Source: Narthecium ossifragum (lineage: Eukaryota > Streptophyta > Magnoliopsida > Dioscoreales > Nartheciaceae). From it: a stretch of DNA of 64,000 nucleotides. Below, piece by piece: positions 35,647 to 48,786 of the stretch; position 1 is the stretch's first letter; every line of letters begins with the position of its first letter. The notes beneath the pieces were generated by a model. The model had not been told where the DNA came from. It did not search any database and saw nothing but the letters and a program-made list of their open reading frames with translations. Position numbers and translations under genes: made by a program. Location: the NCBI GenBank assembly GCA_963920575.1, contig OY986971.1:5061340-5125339 (forward strand), read 5' to 3'.

Positions 35647-37199
35647 TCATTTTGGACATCTATTTGACATCCCAAGCTCCCTTAATAGGTATAAAAACCT
35701 GTCTTCATTTAAGGATTTGCTTAGGATATCCGTAATTTGATACTCAGTGCTAATAAGTTCAAGTACAATGTCTCCTTTTTGTGTGGGATCACGAAGGAAA
35801 TGCTGTCGAATTTCGATGTGCTTTGTTCTAGAGTGTTGGATGGGATTCTTGGATAGGCTTATGGCACTAGTGTTGTCACATTTAATGGACAATTTTCTTA
35901 CATGTATGTTGTAATCTACCAATTGCATTTTCATCCATAGTAACTGTGCACAACAACTATCCGCCGCACGATATATTCCGCTTCGGCGGTGGATAAAGCA
36001 ACTGAATTTTGCTTCTTGGAGAACCAAGAAACAAATGCATGACCAAGAAAATGACATGTACCACTTGTGCTTTTTCTATCAAGTCTACATCCGGCAAAAT
36101 CCGCATCCAGGTAGCCAATTAGATCAAAAGATGATCTTCTAGGATACCACAAATCATAGTTTTTGGTTCCTATTAAATACCTAAAGATCCTCTTGACGAC
36201 AACCAAATAAGATTCTTTCGGACAAGATTGATATCTAGCACAAAGGCAAACACTAAACATGATGTCCGATCTACTTGCGGTCAAATAGAGTAAAGAACCA
36301 ATCATCCCTCTATAAAGTGTTTGATTAACGGGTTTCCTATCTTCATCATTGTCTAATTTGATTGTTGTACTCATGGGGGTTCGATAAGTTTTAGAATGGT
36401 TGAAATCATATTTCTTGAGTAGGTCTCTAGTATATTTGACTTGACTAATAAAGATTCATACTCGAGTTTGCATGATTTGTAGACCAAGAAAATAATTTAG
36501 TTCACCCATCAAGTTCATTTCAAATTCACTTTGCATGCAAGAGGCAAATTTTTCACAAAGCTTTTCATTTGAAGATCCAAAGATGATATCGTCAACATAA
36601 ATTTGAACCAATAAAAGGTCATCACCTTTTGATTTTGAAAATAGAGTAGTATCAATCTTTTCTCTACAAAAAACATTATCTATCAAGAACTTGCTAAGCC
36701 TTTCATACCAAGCTCTAGGAGCTTATTTCAAATCATGCAAGGCTTTAGTGAACTTGAATACTTGATCCCCTAACTTGTGATCCTCAAAACCGGTGGGTTG
36801 TTCAACATAGACCTCTTCCTTTAAAAAACCATTCAAGAATGCACTCTTAATATCCATTTGATATCATTTGAAATCTTTGTCAGCTGTAAAAGCTAGGAGT
36901 AGTATTGCCTCAAGTCTAGCTACCGTGCAAATGTCTCATTAAAATCATTTCCTTTTTGTTGATTGAAGACTTTTGCAACGAGTCTAGATTTATTCCTTGT
37001 AATTATCTTCGATCCATCCATTTTATTTCTAAACACTCATTTAGTGCCAATGATGGAATGATTACAAGGTCCAGGTATCAAATTCCAAACTTCATCTCTT
37101 TCAAATTAATTCAACTCTTCTAGCTTGCATTGCCAAAATCCAATGATCATCCTATAGTGCTTCCTCAATTGTTTTGGGCTCAATTTGAGATAGGAAGGC
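35647..37199 (-). pseudogene. Copia reverse transcriptase and RNase H
   Basis: Minus-strand pol C-terminal part. Visible blocks: [15 protein letters not shown] start near 36860, YVDDIIFGSSNEK (about 36580-36620) with the catalytic YVDD, SGTCHFLGHAFVSW, STAEAEYI and KHIEIRQHFLRD of RNase H, ending at 35647. At least one stop (near 36722) and frameshifts break it. A solo LTR is inserted at its N-terminal side (37200). Confidence 0.9.
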
Positions 37200-39606
37200 T
37201 GTGAGGACCTGCCCCTCTACCCATGTGGCTCGTTGTAAACCGCAAGGGCAATTTGGTAAATTGCGCCTTGTTGGTTTGTTTCACACCCGCGTGTGCACAC
37301 ACTGGCCTTGTATGTGTTAGTGTTTGTTTAGAATGGCTAGGTGGACCCGGGATCGAAAGATCCGGACTTGGGCTTGAGTTCTTGCCCAAGTTTAGCTTTC
37401 AGCACACAAAGGATCGATCCTCTATGGCTAAGGGATCGATCCTCTTCGTGCCAGAAAGCCTTGTGAATCGTCATGAAGGATCGATCCTCCCTTGAGGAAG
37501 GATCGATCATTCATAGGTCGGTTGGTTTTTCTGCTTCGCGAGGACGGCCGCCGTTGGCCGTCGCTCTCCCCTGTCAGAGGGGGAGGACTTTCCCTCCCCT
37601 CCCCTCACTTTTTCCCCTCTTTCCCGGCTGTCCCCTCCCCCTTTCCCCTCCTTTCTTCCCCTCCTCTTCCTCCTTCTCCTCTCTTTCTTCTTCCTTCCTT
37701 CTTCTCTCCCGAAGCTCTGTTTTTCCCCTGTTTCGGGCAGCCACCTTCCTCTCCTCCGTTCTCCCTCCTCCGGCCATCTTTTCCGGCGTTCTTTGGCTCT
37801 TTGGATTCGTGACAACGAGAGGAAGATCCATGAAGTGGTTTGGAAACTTGTTGGCGATCAAATCGCGGGGAATCAGCCGAGGAAAGCGCAGCTAGGTAGG
37901 GTTATACCTACTGTGTTCATTTCGGGTTTTCTTGAGATCTAGCCGTTGGATCTTGTTGATCCTTGCTTTATTGGTTTCCTTATACCTGTTAGAATAACTG
38001 ATTTAAGTTTCATGTTAATCAGTTGAGATTTGAGTAGGTTTTATGCAAGATTAGTCTCGGATTTCTGGTTTTCTGCTGTTCTTGAGAAACAGCCGGCTTG
38101 CAGCGAGGTTTCCGGCCGGCAAGTACATAATCTTGGCTTTTCATAAACATCATAGTTGTAGAGCAACTCGTTAGCTTTCTATTCCATCTTGTTTCATATT
38201 TTTCTAATTTATGTACGATTTCTTATGAATTGTTTGCTGAAGGGCTGCGTTGCAGCAATTAATGGGTAAGTTAGTTTGATTAACGATTTTGATTAGCGTT
38301 TTCCCGTTAATCCAACCGTTGGATGATTATAATTTTTGGATATGATGATCCTGGTTTATATACCTACTGGTGGCTAAGTTGGATCTTGAATCCGTCGTCG
38401 TTTGGATGTCGGATCGACGGGATCAATTAGCCCAAAGTAGAGGGTTTTGGGTTTTGAATATAATATTATATTTCGGAATATAATATTATATTGTTTACTT
38501 TTCATCAGCGGTTTTCGGGGTTGCTTCCCGTTGCAGGAGTTCGCGGTTGACGATCGTGGTACCGTCGTAATGCCGGGACCCGCTGCGGATCGGCTGGCAG
38601 CGGTCGGTGGTACCGCTGCAGCGATCCAGTAGACTTATATGATGCTTGAAATACTGTTGCATGCTTTACTTCTTATCTGTGTATGTCATAGCATGCATTC
38701 CTCTGTTGTGCATTAGTTGCATTGGTTAGGGCGTGGGTGATCTTTGGGTCGCCGTCCCGAGGCTGGAAGCTCGGACTTAGCCCTAGGACCGGGGTTGGGT
38801 AGTCTGGACTCGGTTGGAATTGTAGTGTCCAGTCAAACTTGATGATAGGCTTAGATGACTGGTACACTGTTGTGTTTGATGTTTAGAGGTCGTGTCGGCC
38901 TCGAGCTAAGTCGAAGTGTAGCCGGTGCCCAATCCTGTTTCGGACCCATGGGTGGCAGGTGTGACCACGCCAGCGGTGTTATCCGCCAACAGTGCCCACG
39001 TTCCTGTTGTGTGTTGGCAGTGCCGTTTCCTGCTTTACTGAGTGTGACCCAGTGTGTGACCAGTTCGCTGGAAGACCATGACTGGAGCTCTCAGGGGCAT
39101 CCGGTGGGGTTATGGGGCCCCTGTGATACACCTAGGCTTTGTTTGAGGGCGACACTGTTGCGTTTCCCTCTTCCTTCTGTGTGACGTAGTGTAGATCCCT
39201 ACTGAGCTTAGTGCTCACACCTACCCGGGGCTGCATTTTGCAGGTGCAGGCGTCGGTTCTTCTTCTTTGGCCCCTACCAGGCAGTTGGTCGGCGGCGCCT
39301 GGTGGCTTTTGAGAGGTGGTGATCCTTCACAGCTTTTATCCTATGTTAGTTAGTCTCCTACGGGAGTGATGTTGTATTTTGAATCTTCCCCTCTTCGAGA
39401 ATTTGTATATTTAACACTTGAGTTTTTAATCTGTGGTTCGAGGTTTGCTAATCAATGTTGTTGTATCTTTATTTGAGGGTGCTTTTGGTAACTTGCTAGG
39501 GAGACCAATAGGTTAGAGGAACCCTCGCCAGCTTTGTTTTCTGCGTTTGTAGGTTCCGGTTCGCGTTGCCCGGCCCGGTTGGGCTTTCGCGGGTCGGGGC
39601 GCGACA
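37200..39606 (+). mobile_element. Tekay/Del-like Ty3 solo LTR (copy a)
   Basis: 2407 bp, TGTGAGGACC...GGGGCGCGACA, flanked by AAGGC (37195-37199 and 39607-39611). No internal coding. Contains ACTGAGCTTAGTGCTCA (39201) followed by a CAGGTGCAGG block, as in Tekay-type chromovirus LTRs. A two-pair dyad cluster is at 37409-37515; pyrimidine/GA-rich tracts at 37570-37760 produce spurious ORFs. Confidence 0.85.
37409..37515. repeat. Dyad pairs, GGATCGATCC type (copy a)
   Basis: GGATCGATCC...GGATCGATCC pairs at about 37410-37445 and 37478-37513, a 68-bp period, 210-315 bp from the LTR start. Same distance from the start as in copies b, c and the outer LTR. Confidence 0.8.
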
Positions 39607-40016
39607 AAGGCTAAATTGGCACATGCATTCAATGAAGATCTATTTTGGATACCTTTTGATGGTTCACCCATGATCAATTCCTTTGGGAGTGAAGAGATAT
39701 ATTTCCAATCTTTTGACAAATCACGATATTAATAACTAGGAGTAGTTTCTAGAGATTCCTCAAATCTATCATTCACTTCTTCAATATCATTTTGGGTCTC
39801 ATCTACTACTTTTGATTTGTCATTAAGAATTTCATCATCTTCATCATCAATTCTAGTAGGACCTCTAATCATTTCATCAAATGTAACATGCATTGATTCT
39901 TCAACAATCAAGTTCCTTTTATTGAAGACTCTATAACTTTTGCTTCTCTCCGAATATCCAAGAAAAATTCCTTTATTGGATCTAACATCAAATTTTCCAA
40001 GACTATCCTTGTTATT
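39607..40016 (-). pseudogene. Copia integrase C-terminal to RT linker fragment
   Basis: Minus-strand segment between two solo LTRs: NKGIFLGYSE-type integrase C-terminal (GKFDVRSNKGIFLGYSERSK), then an acidic linker (DDEDDEIL). It directly continues the frames of 42149 and 37199 once copies a and b are removed. Confidence 0.75.
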
Positions 40017-42143
40017 GTCGCGCCCCGACCCGCAGAGCGCACCCGGGCCGGGACCGCGAGGGGAAAGGAAAACCTACAACTACAGCCTCAACTGGCGGAA
40101 ATAGTTGAGACTACGGCCAGCTGGCGGAAACAGCTGCCAACAGGCACAAGCGGAAGCAAGGGTACTAAACAACAGCTATTAACATTTTATTACAAAACGG
40201 TAATAAAAGAGTTAACAGGGTTCTAGAACAACAAGCTACAAGGGATCAACAGTCCCCAAAAGGAAGCAACACCACCCACCGGGGTCTCCGCGAACGCACA
40301 AACGAACCCATCCTGACCCTTAGACATGGTCAGGATCCGGCACGCTGCCACGAGACGACCGAGGGGGTAACACCGGAACAGAGCGGCCACCTGCACCTGC
40401 AACAAACACAGTCCATGTAGGCATGAGCAACAGCTCAGCAGGGTCCTACTCCACCACTCTCGCTAAGAAGGCAAAACCCAAAGGAACCAACCCTGAGGCC
40501 AAGTACCGAGGCTTGCCAAGGATCCCATAAATCTCGTCAATAACCCGAAGGGTTCCTGTCCTAGGTGCGTATCTCCGATAACGCCACTGCTCAGGGGTGG
40601 GCAACTCCGACATTCCCTGACGCAGGGTGGACTCGACGCAACCAGTAGGACCCCCTTCTCCAAGCGGGATCTCCGCACTTGGCGGAACAACCGAGGTTAA
40701 GACTACCATCACTCGGTACTCTAAGCAGCAGAGTCAACACCGACCCAACCTACCCTAGCATGTCTAATGCATAGGAAAACAGGGCAGGATAGGTATGATA
40801 AAGCTATAAACAACCAACACAGCAAGGGCACACATTCGGCCCATTTACACTAAACACTCCCGAGGGTCATGACCCCCTCGGTTCACCACAAAGCGGTAAG
40901 GGCATACCGTCAGCCCATTTATTCTACTCACCCCGAGAGACATCACCCTCTCGGTTCACAAAGCGATAAGCATTCATGCACGATCCATAACAGGACAAAC
41001 CCCAAGGGTAAAAATCGTAAAAACCACTTACATGCGAAGCCCCGCGGGCAAAACCTTCGAAAACCCTCTCTGCTACCGAAGGATCGATCCTCACCAAGGA
41101 AGGATCGATCATTCAAGCAACAATGAGCTTCCCTCACTGTCGAGCCAAAGAAGATCGATCATTCCTCCCAGGAAGATCGATCTTTTTGGTGACAGAGGGC
41201 GCCCTTCAAGTTGCACCAAGGAAGATCGATCCTTCCTCCCAGGAAGATCGATCATTCTCGGGACGAAGGGTAACCATACTTACCCAGGCCCCATGATCGA
41301 TCTCCTCCCATAAGAAGATCGATCATGTGCTGGGCGCAGCAAGCCAACACCAGAGGACCGATCCTTCCTCCCAGGAGGATCGATCCTGATAGGTTCCGGC
41401 GTGCTTCCGGCCGGAGAACCGCCGGAAGATACAACCAAACCTCACCAAACTTGGTGGGTTGGTAGATCTGAGTACCACGAGGCTACTCAAGGCCTCAAAA
41501 CCGGGAAACAACAACTCTACAAGGAGATTAATCAAGAAAACAAAACCGGATTTTAAACCTTCAAAGCTAGCCGGAGTTTGGAGTGGGATCCCTACCTCTT
41601 CAACGCAGCTTCGATCCACAAGTCCTACCCCAGGACCTTCCTCGCCTTGCCACGAACCCAACGAGCCTTCAAGCTCCAAGAGAGGTGGCCGGAGGAGGAA
41701 GAACGGCGAGCGGAAGCTCTCAGCCGTAACAGGGGAAAACAGAGCCGGGAGGAAGAAGAGGGAAGAAGAGAAGGAAAGAAAGGGGGAGGGGAAGGGGTAA
41801 GGCCGGGGAAAGCCGGCGAATGCGGGGAAAAGCTGGGGGAGGGGAGGGAAAGTCTTCTCTCCCCTGACAGGGGAAGCGACGGCCACCGCGGTGGCCGTCC
41901 TTCGAAAGCCAACGACAGAGACTTCCAGGCACAGGCAGGATCGATCCTCCCTGCCCATAAGTGCAAACTTGGGCTGGAAAACGGGCCCATGCCCAAAACT
42001 CCCAAACTAGGGTCCACCTAACCTTTCTAACAACCACAAACACCAAACAAGGTCTGTGTGTGAAACGACCGCCAAGGCGCAATTTCCCAAATTGCCCTTG
42101 GGGTAAACAACAAACCACAGGGATGGAGGGGCAGGTCCTCACT
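40017..42143 (-). mobile_element. Tekay/Del-like Ty3 solo LTR (copy b)
   Basis: 2127 bp on the minus strand, flanked by GTTAT (40012-40016 and 42144-42148). The outer base of its 5' end is mutated (CTCACT instead of CTCACA). Opposite orientation to copy a, only 410 bp away, so the two form a large inverted repeat. Dyad cluster at 41078-41390. Confidence 0.85.
41078..41390. repeat. Five dyad pairs at about 70-bp spacing (copy b)
   Basis: Pairs of GATCGATC joined by about 12-15 bp (often TTCCTCCCAGGAA) start near 41079, 41151, 41220, 41294 and 41354. Sequence between pairs differs, whereas the dyads are preserved. The same five pairs occur in copy c at 47802-48108. Confidence 0.85.
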
Positions 42144-42148
42144 GTTAT

Positions 42149-43566
42149 TGTTGAAAGCTAAACACTTGCATCCAAAAGCTCTAAAGTAGCTAATATTCAG
42201 AATTCTTTCTTTCCAAAGCTCATAAGGGGTTTTCTTCAAAATAGGCCTCAAAGTTACTCTATTGATCACATGGCAAGAGGTATTAATCATTTCGGCCCAA
42301 AAGTACTTAGAAAGATTGTTCTCACATAATAAAGTTCGAGCCATATCTTGAAGAGTATGATTTTTCTTTTCAACAACACTATTTTGTTGAGTGGTTCTAG
42401 GTTGATGAGAAATTATGGAAAATCCCGTTGTCATTGAAAAACTTTTCTAGAATTGAGTTCTTGAATTCTCCTCCATGGTCACTTTGAATGCATATAATAA
42501 GAACACATTTCTCATTTTGAACTCTCTTATAAAAATTGGTGAATTCCTCTTTGTGTACAAGGAATATCACCAATGTATATCTAGTGCAATCATCTACTAA
42601 TACAAAATCATATGAGCTACCACCTAAGCTTGTTGGTTTGGTAGGTCCAAAAATGTCCATATGAATGAGTTCTAGTGCTCTTGTGGTGGAAACTACATCT
42701 TTAGGCTTGAAAGAGGATTTTACTTGGTTTCCTCTTTGTTATGCATCACAAATCTTATCTTTTTTGAATTTGATCTTGGGAAGTCCAAGAACAAGGTCTT
42801 TGAGAGAGTGCGTGGATATTAAATTAATGTGTGCATGTCCAAGCCTCCTATGCATGATTTTATCATTTAAAACACTAAAGCAAATATCATAATGGAAAAC
42901 AAGATCATCAAGATAAAACATGTAAACATTGCCATCACGATGTCCTACTAGCATGATTTTTTCACTGAGAGCATTTTTAACATAGCACTTTGAGTTTTCA
43001 AAAACAACTTTGTTGCCTCTATCACATGATTGGCTAATACTAAGTAAGTTATGCTTCAAGCCTTCTACTAATAAAACATTCTCAATTTTGATGGATGAAG
43101 TTTTACCGATATTACCAATTCTGATAATTTTTCCTTTGCCATTATCTCCAAAGATCACTTGTCCTCCATCCTTAGTTTGAAATATGGAGAACATGCATCT
43201 CTCACCGGTCATGTGTCTTAAGCATCCGCTATCAAGGTACCACCGTTTGGCTTTTGAATTGGTCATGATCTTGAATCTTAAGCACTCCTACAAATTCAAA
43301 ATCAAGTCTTGATTTTTGGTACCCAAATCTTTTTGGGTCAATTGGCATTTGTTCTAGACATTTATGTAGATGAAACATGCCTTGGTGTACAAAAGGTATT
43401 AGCACTAGCATGTCTCACGAGATAGCAACTAGGTGCAATGTAACCTACTTTGCAACAATAGTGACAAGTGGGTGCTTGTGCTACCTTAAAAGGATGAGAA
43501 GATGCTTTAACAAAGTTAGTCTTCTTTTGCTTGTTCATCTTCCAAGGGTTATAACCAATTCCTTCC
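42149..43566 (-). pseudogene. Copia protease and integrase
   Basis: Minus strand. Protease motif WYLDSGCLRHMTG (about 43204-43242), GAG-pre-integrase HRRLGHA, integrase core with D (VLVDDCTRY), D (QSDHGGEFKN) and E (NSVVEKKNH). A frameshift lies near 42430, and 43270-43566 is more decayed sequence preceding the protease. Catalytic residues are present but frames are broken. Confidence 0.9.
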
Positions 43567-44506
43567 TGTTAGTCCTAGCATATTGTTTTGATGATGTCAT
43601 ATTATACATCATGATAAAACATTGTTTTGATATTAATATCCACTAATTTTGAAGTTGCTAAAAAATTTATTTAGATGTTTTAGTACTTGTGGTCGATGGA
43701 CGGATCGACCGCGGAGGTTAAAGATGTGACGGTCGGCCGCGGCCTGTGTGAATAGATTTGGTGAAGCGACAGTTGAACAAGGTATTGACCCTGAGAAGCC
43801 CATTTCATCACAGAGGCTCACGGACGATGTGACGGTCGACCGTTGAGCCTGAAAGTCGATGCGATCGTCGATCCTGGCTATGGTTTGAGCGTGATAAATG
43901 ATGTGATGGACGATGCGACGGTCGTTCGTCAGTTAGAAATATAGCCGTTGGAGAGCCGTTGCAGAACAACAAAGTAGTTGTTGGAAGCTACTTATTGAGG
44001 GTTAGAAGCTTTAAGTATAAATAGGAAGAAGCAGCAAACTTGTAGAAAGACTGAGGGAATTATTTGTAAACATTGTACAAGTTTTAGTCTTCTTCTTGAG
44101 AGCTTAATCTTTATAAAACTACTTCAAGTGTGAAGTAGAATTTGTGAGAGACATCCAAGAGCGAACTTGGAGGATACCCAAGAGGTTGGGAGAGATTGTA
44201 AGGTTACCAAGCACCCGTAAGCTTGGTGGATAGGTTGCCAAGCACCCGGAAGCTTGGTGGAAATCTTGTAAATAGTGAAAAGTCAAGGAGGACCCTTGAG
44301 TGAAGTGGACATAGGCAAGGTTGGCCGAACCACTGTAAAAATCTGGTGTAATCTCTCTAACTCTCATCTTTTATCCTTCATTTACTTGTTTTATTTTATG
44401 CTCTTATCATTTGCAAGCATACGGTTTTATTAGACTCATGTTCTCTAAATTTCCATCATCGATTTTATTTTATGAGGCCTAAGATCAACCCCCTCTTAGA
44501 CCTTCA
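43567..44506 (+). mobile_element. Copia-type solo LTR
   Basis: 940 bp, TGTTAG...GACCTTCA, same LTR family as the LARD. Flanked on both sides by ATTCCTTCC (43558-43566 and 44507-44515), longer than the usual 5 bp because the target was TTCC-repetitive. Inserted in the gag-pol of the SIRE-like element in opposite orientation. Dyads 43690-43940; TATA 44016-44023; CCAAGCACCCGTAAGCTTGG repeated (44207 and 44239). Confidence 0.85.
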
Positions 44507-45967
44507 ATTCCTTCCTTGTTTAAGGAGCTTCTTTGGGTAACACGAATTTCATCAAGCTTATCTCTACTCTTGATGAAGTTTGATAGAGTAATCTTCATGT
44601 CATTAACCTCTAGGGTGAGATATCTCTTGGATTTCCTCAAGTTGATGAGTTCATTTTGCATATCATAATTTGTGTTTTTCAATATGGTGAGCTCATATTG
44701 AGTGTACTTGAGTTCCTTCTCAAGTGTGTCATGAGTGTCATGAGCATTTTTATCTAGCATGCATTTATTTTCTTTTTCTAAAGTATCAATGCAATGCATG
44801 ACATCTAATTTTTCCTCCTCTACTTTCTTCAAGTCCTTACATGTAGCATAGTATTTCTTTTTAAGCAACTTGAAATCCTAGCTAAGGTGTGATAAGCATC
44901 AAATAACTCATCAAAGGCAAGCACATCTTCTACCTCATTTTCCTCTTCTTTCTCATTTCCTTGTGCCATCAAGCATATGTTTGCTACCTCTTGTTCTTCT
45001 TCATCGGATGAGGTTTCCACATCACTTTCTCACCAAGTTGCCACTATTGTTTTCTTTTTCTTAAACTCCTTCTTCGTAGGCTTCTTGAGTTGTGGACAAT
45101 CGAGCTTGATTTGTCCGGGCTTCTTACACTCATAACATATGACATCATTAGAATTAGAAGAAGTAGCATTGTATTTTTCACATTTGGGGAATTTCTTCTT
45201 GTAGAATTTCTTTCCTCCTTGGCGCTTGAAGATCTTTTGATTTCTTCTTGATATTATTGCCAATTCTTCATCATCGTCTCCTTCACTTGAATTTGATGAC
45301 TCATTGTTTGATGACTTGAATGCAACGACCTTCTTCTTCTTGTCTCCTTCGTTGTTGCCTCTCTTCAAGTTCATCTCGTATGTCATGAGTGAACCCATGA
45401 GCTCATCAAGTGACAATTTAGATAGATCTTTGACTTCTTCGATTGCCGTCACTTTGGAATCCCATGAATTTCGTAGACACCTAAATATCTTTCTCACAAC
45501 TTCATCATTAGCATAAACTCTTCCAAGTGATTCAAGCACATTTAGTATGTTAGTAAAACGTGTAAACATTTCACTAATGGTTTCATCATTCTTCATGCAA
45601 AAGAGTTCATTCTCATGTACAAGCATACTTATTCTAGACTCTTTAACTCGGCTGGTTCCCTCATAAGTAATCTCAAGCTTGTCCTATATTTCTTTAGCCG
45701 ATTTGCATGTCGAGATCATATTGAATTCACTAGGGCTAAGGACACAAAATAAAAAACTTTTAGCATTGACATTTGTTTAAATGTTTTTTTAGATCGGTTA
45801 GGGTGTAGTCCTTCTTTGTCTTTGAGACTTCTTTTTCTTTAATAATCTTCATAGGAACAAAATTTCCATCATCTATCACCATCAAAGCTTCATAGTCCAT
45901 GGATTAAATGAAGATCTCCATTTTGGTCTTTCAATAAGTATAATTCGATCCATTGAAGTTGGGTGGC
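44507..45967 (-). pseudogene. Copia gag (nucleocapsid and coiled coil)
   Basis: Minus strand from an interrupted N-terminus (PPNFNG near 45967) through a UBN2-type gag core (SLDELMGSLMTYEM), a CCHC-like knuckle near 45090-45130 (CYECKKPGQIKLDC, with Gln where His is expected), an acidic part and a long coiled coil (44485-44868). Stops and frameshifts are present. The extended C-terminal coiled coil suits SIRE-type gags. Confidence 0.85.
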
Positions 45968-46469
45968 TGAAGTGTTGCGAAACGTGTCGTTAAAGCGCAA
46001 CAAACCTCAATCAAAATATAATCCTTATTCTATCACTATCCTACAGGGTAGATTACAGGTGAAGTTCGGAGTCGATTCACAGGAAAAACGTTGAAAACTA
46101 AAATCAATGCTCAAAACTCGAATCCTACGCTGAGTAATCGGAATTGAATGTAAAATTATCTACTAATTACCTAAGAAAACAAATAAAGTGATCGGATTTG
46201 CGATGAGTCACTAAATATTCATACTTAAACACCTTAATTTACCTCTGTTAGCCCGAGAGTGTTTGTATTTGATAGTTTGTTAGTTGATTTCAGGTTTAAT
46301 GAAGATTCAAGTTAGAAAATACAGAAAAATACTAATATGTTGAAATTACGTCGCTTCGCTGTCAGTTTGAAAAGAATCCGCCAAAATCTCCAGATAAATC
46401 CTAAATTCCTGACATTTTGAGGACTTTTATAAGAAATCAGGAGCTACAACTTTCATGTTGGACACTTTA

Positions 46470-48786
46470 TGTCGCGCCCAGACCCGCGTAGGCCCAACCG
46501 GGCCGGGCGACGCGAAGCGGAACCTAACCTACTGCGGAAATTTTGACGAGGTTTCCCTCTAATCGTAGTGGTTACACTAACAATTCACAATCATCCTGTA
46601 TTATACAAATATTACAAACCCAAAGACTGAACTAGAATAGATACAAGTCCTCAAAACAGGGAAATTATACATTTATCACTCCCGTAGGAGACTATCTATA
46701 AAAAAAGGTAAGAAACATAGATCGTCGCTCCTCAAGCACCGCCAGACGCCGCCACGTCACTAAACACCGGCCCGGTAGGGGCTACCGAAGAAGAGCTAGC
46801 GCCAGCACCTGCAAAACGCAGCCCGGGTAGGAGTGAGCTCTAAGCTCAGCATGGACACTACACTATGACACTCACAAGGGAGGGAACACAACAGTGCCGC
46901 CCTCAAGCAAGACTTGGGTGTGCAGCAATGGTCCCATAACCCTTTGCCGGTGTGCCTAGGCATACCCAACCATTGTTACCCTAAAGAGCTGGGCCCATCC
47001 TGGATACACCTAGTGTCGCAGGGTTCCAGCAGTGGTCACCCTACAAACTGGGCCCACACTAGTCGCCACTGCGGGTAGGAACAGACACTGCCTGGGCTGG
47101 ATTCACTCCGACGGCCCCCAAAGGACAAGAACCGACACCGGTTGCACCCACAACATCTGGCTCGAGACCGACACGACCTCTATAATCATCAAACAACACG
47201 TATTCAGGTCATCTAACCCTATCATCGAAAACGACTGAATACTACAAATCGAATCCTGGACCAAGCTACCCGCAACGGTCCTAGAGCTAGATCCGGGCTA
47301 CCCGAAAGCCCCGGATCGGCAATGCCCTACACAGATGCAACTAATGCACAACACAATGCATGATATGCGCATACGCAGGGTAATACAGTTAAACATGCAA
47401 CAGTATGTGATGATATAAATAACAAGGTCTGGGCACGGCACCCTGTCGGGCTGAGGTGGTGAATAGCTAAATAAGGTCTAAGGACTGCTACAGTGGTACC
47501 CCCATCAACTGTCAGCAGTCCACCACAACACATGCACCGGGAAGCAGCCCCGCAAACAACAGCTCACATATATCATAGATAAAGCCCTCGGCGCACGCCG
47601 GCATGCGAGGCTAAGGAAAGCTGTAGGGCTACTCGCCCGTTTATTCTAAACATCCCGGGAGTCATCACTCCACTGGTTCACCATTGCCCTATTATAGGGC
47701 TAACATGCTTAAACATATGTACAAGGTATAAAGCGGTAAGAAAAACCGACATACCAAGCCCCGCGGGCAAAAGCCATGAAAAATCCTCTCTGCTAATAAA
47801 GGATCGATCTTTTCCTAAGAAAAGATCGATCTTTTAAGTAACAGTGAGCTTCCCTCATTGTCGAGCTAAAGAAGATCGATCCTTCCTCCCAGGAAGATCG
47901 ATCTCTCTGGAGATAGAGGGCACCCTTCTCCTCGCGCCAAGAAAGATTGATCCTTCCTCCCAGGAAGATCGATCTTCCTCGCGACGTAGGGTAACCATGC
48001 TACCCAAGACCCAGGATCGTTCTTCTCCAAGCAGAGGATCGATCCTTCATCGGGCGCAGCATGACGAACCCAGAGGGATCGATCCTTCCTCTAGAAGGAT
48101 CGATCCAGATGGCTTCTCCAGCGTACTTCCGGCGAGAAAAACCGCGGGAAGATACATCCAAACTTAATCAAACCCTGGGATCTGATAGATCAAGATCCAA
48201 CGAGTCCAAAACCGGTGAAAACTCAGCAAACAAACATGCATATAGAGAGATCTAAGCATAAGAACATAAACAAATCGGAAAAATCAAAAACCCGATAAGA
48301 TTGTAGGTTGGAATCCCTACCTAAGCAAGAGCAGCTTCAATCCAAGCTACCAGGCCTTGGATCGTCCTCGAACACCTTCAAAAATCGCCAGATCTGAGCT
48401 CAGATCTCCGGATTTCAAAAGGATTCAAGGAAGAAATTCTCGTCTGCTTTATAGGCAAACGAACCGACTGATGAATGATCGATCTTTTCTTAGGGAAAGA
48501 TCGATCCTTCATGACGATCGCACCTTGACTTTCTAGCACAAGAAGATCGATCTCTTAGCTAGAGAAGATCGATCCTTTTTGTGATGAAAGCTAAACTTAG
48601 GCAAGAACTCAAGCCCAAGTCTGGATCTTTCGATCCCGGGACCCACTAACCGTTCTAACCAAACATTACCACAAACACGGTCAGTGTGTGCACACGCGGG
48701 TGTGAAACAAGCTGACAAGGCGCAATTTACCAAATTGCCCTCGTGGTCCACGACGAGCCACAGCAGTAGAGGGACGGATCCTCACA
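46470..48786 (-). mobile_element. Tekay/Del-like Ty3 solo LTR (copy c)
   Basis: 2317 bp, minus strand, flanked by CTTTA (46465-46469 and 48787-48791). Dyad clusters at 47800-48110 (five pairs, about 70-bp period) and 48477-48575 (two pairs). No coding. Confidence 0.87.
47800..48110. repeat. Five dyad pairs at about 70-bp spacing (copy c)
   Basis: GATCGATC pairs start near 47802, 47871, 47940, 48013 and 48074, matching the order seen in copy b. One half-site has mutated to GATCGTTC (about 48016). Confidence 0.83.

Noticed and set aside
37507..37861. Glu/Arg/Lys-rich and Ser/Pro-rich frames in the solo LTR
   Set aside because: They are translations of pyrimidine or purine tracts common to these LTRs (also 41625-41958 and 57762-58109).
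41078..41390. CRISPR-like regularly spaced repeats
   Set aside because: Eukaryotic LTR context, dyads of only 8-10 bp, no cas genes and no repeat of CRISPR length.
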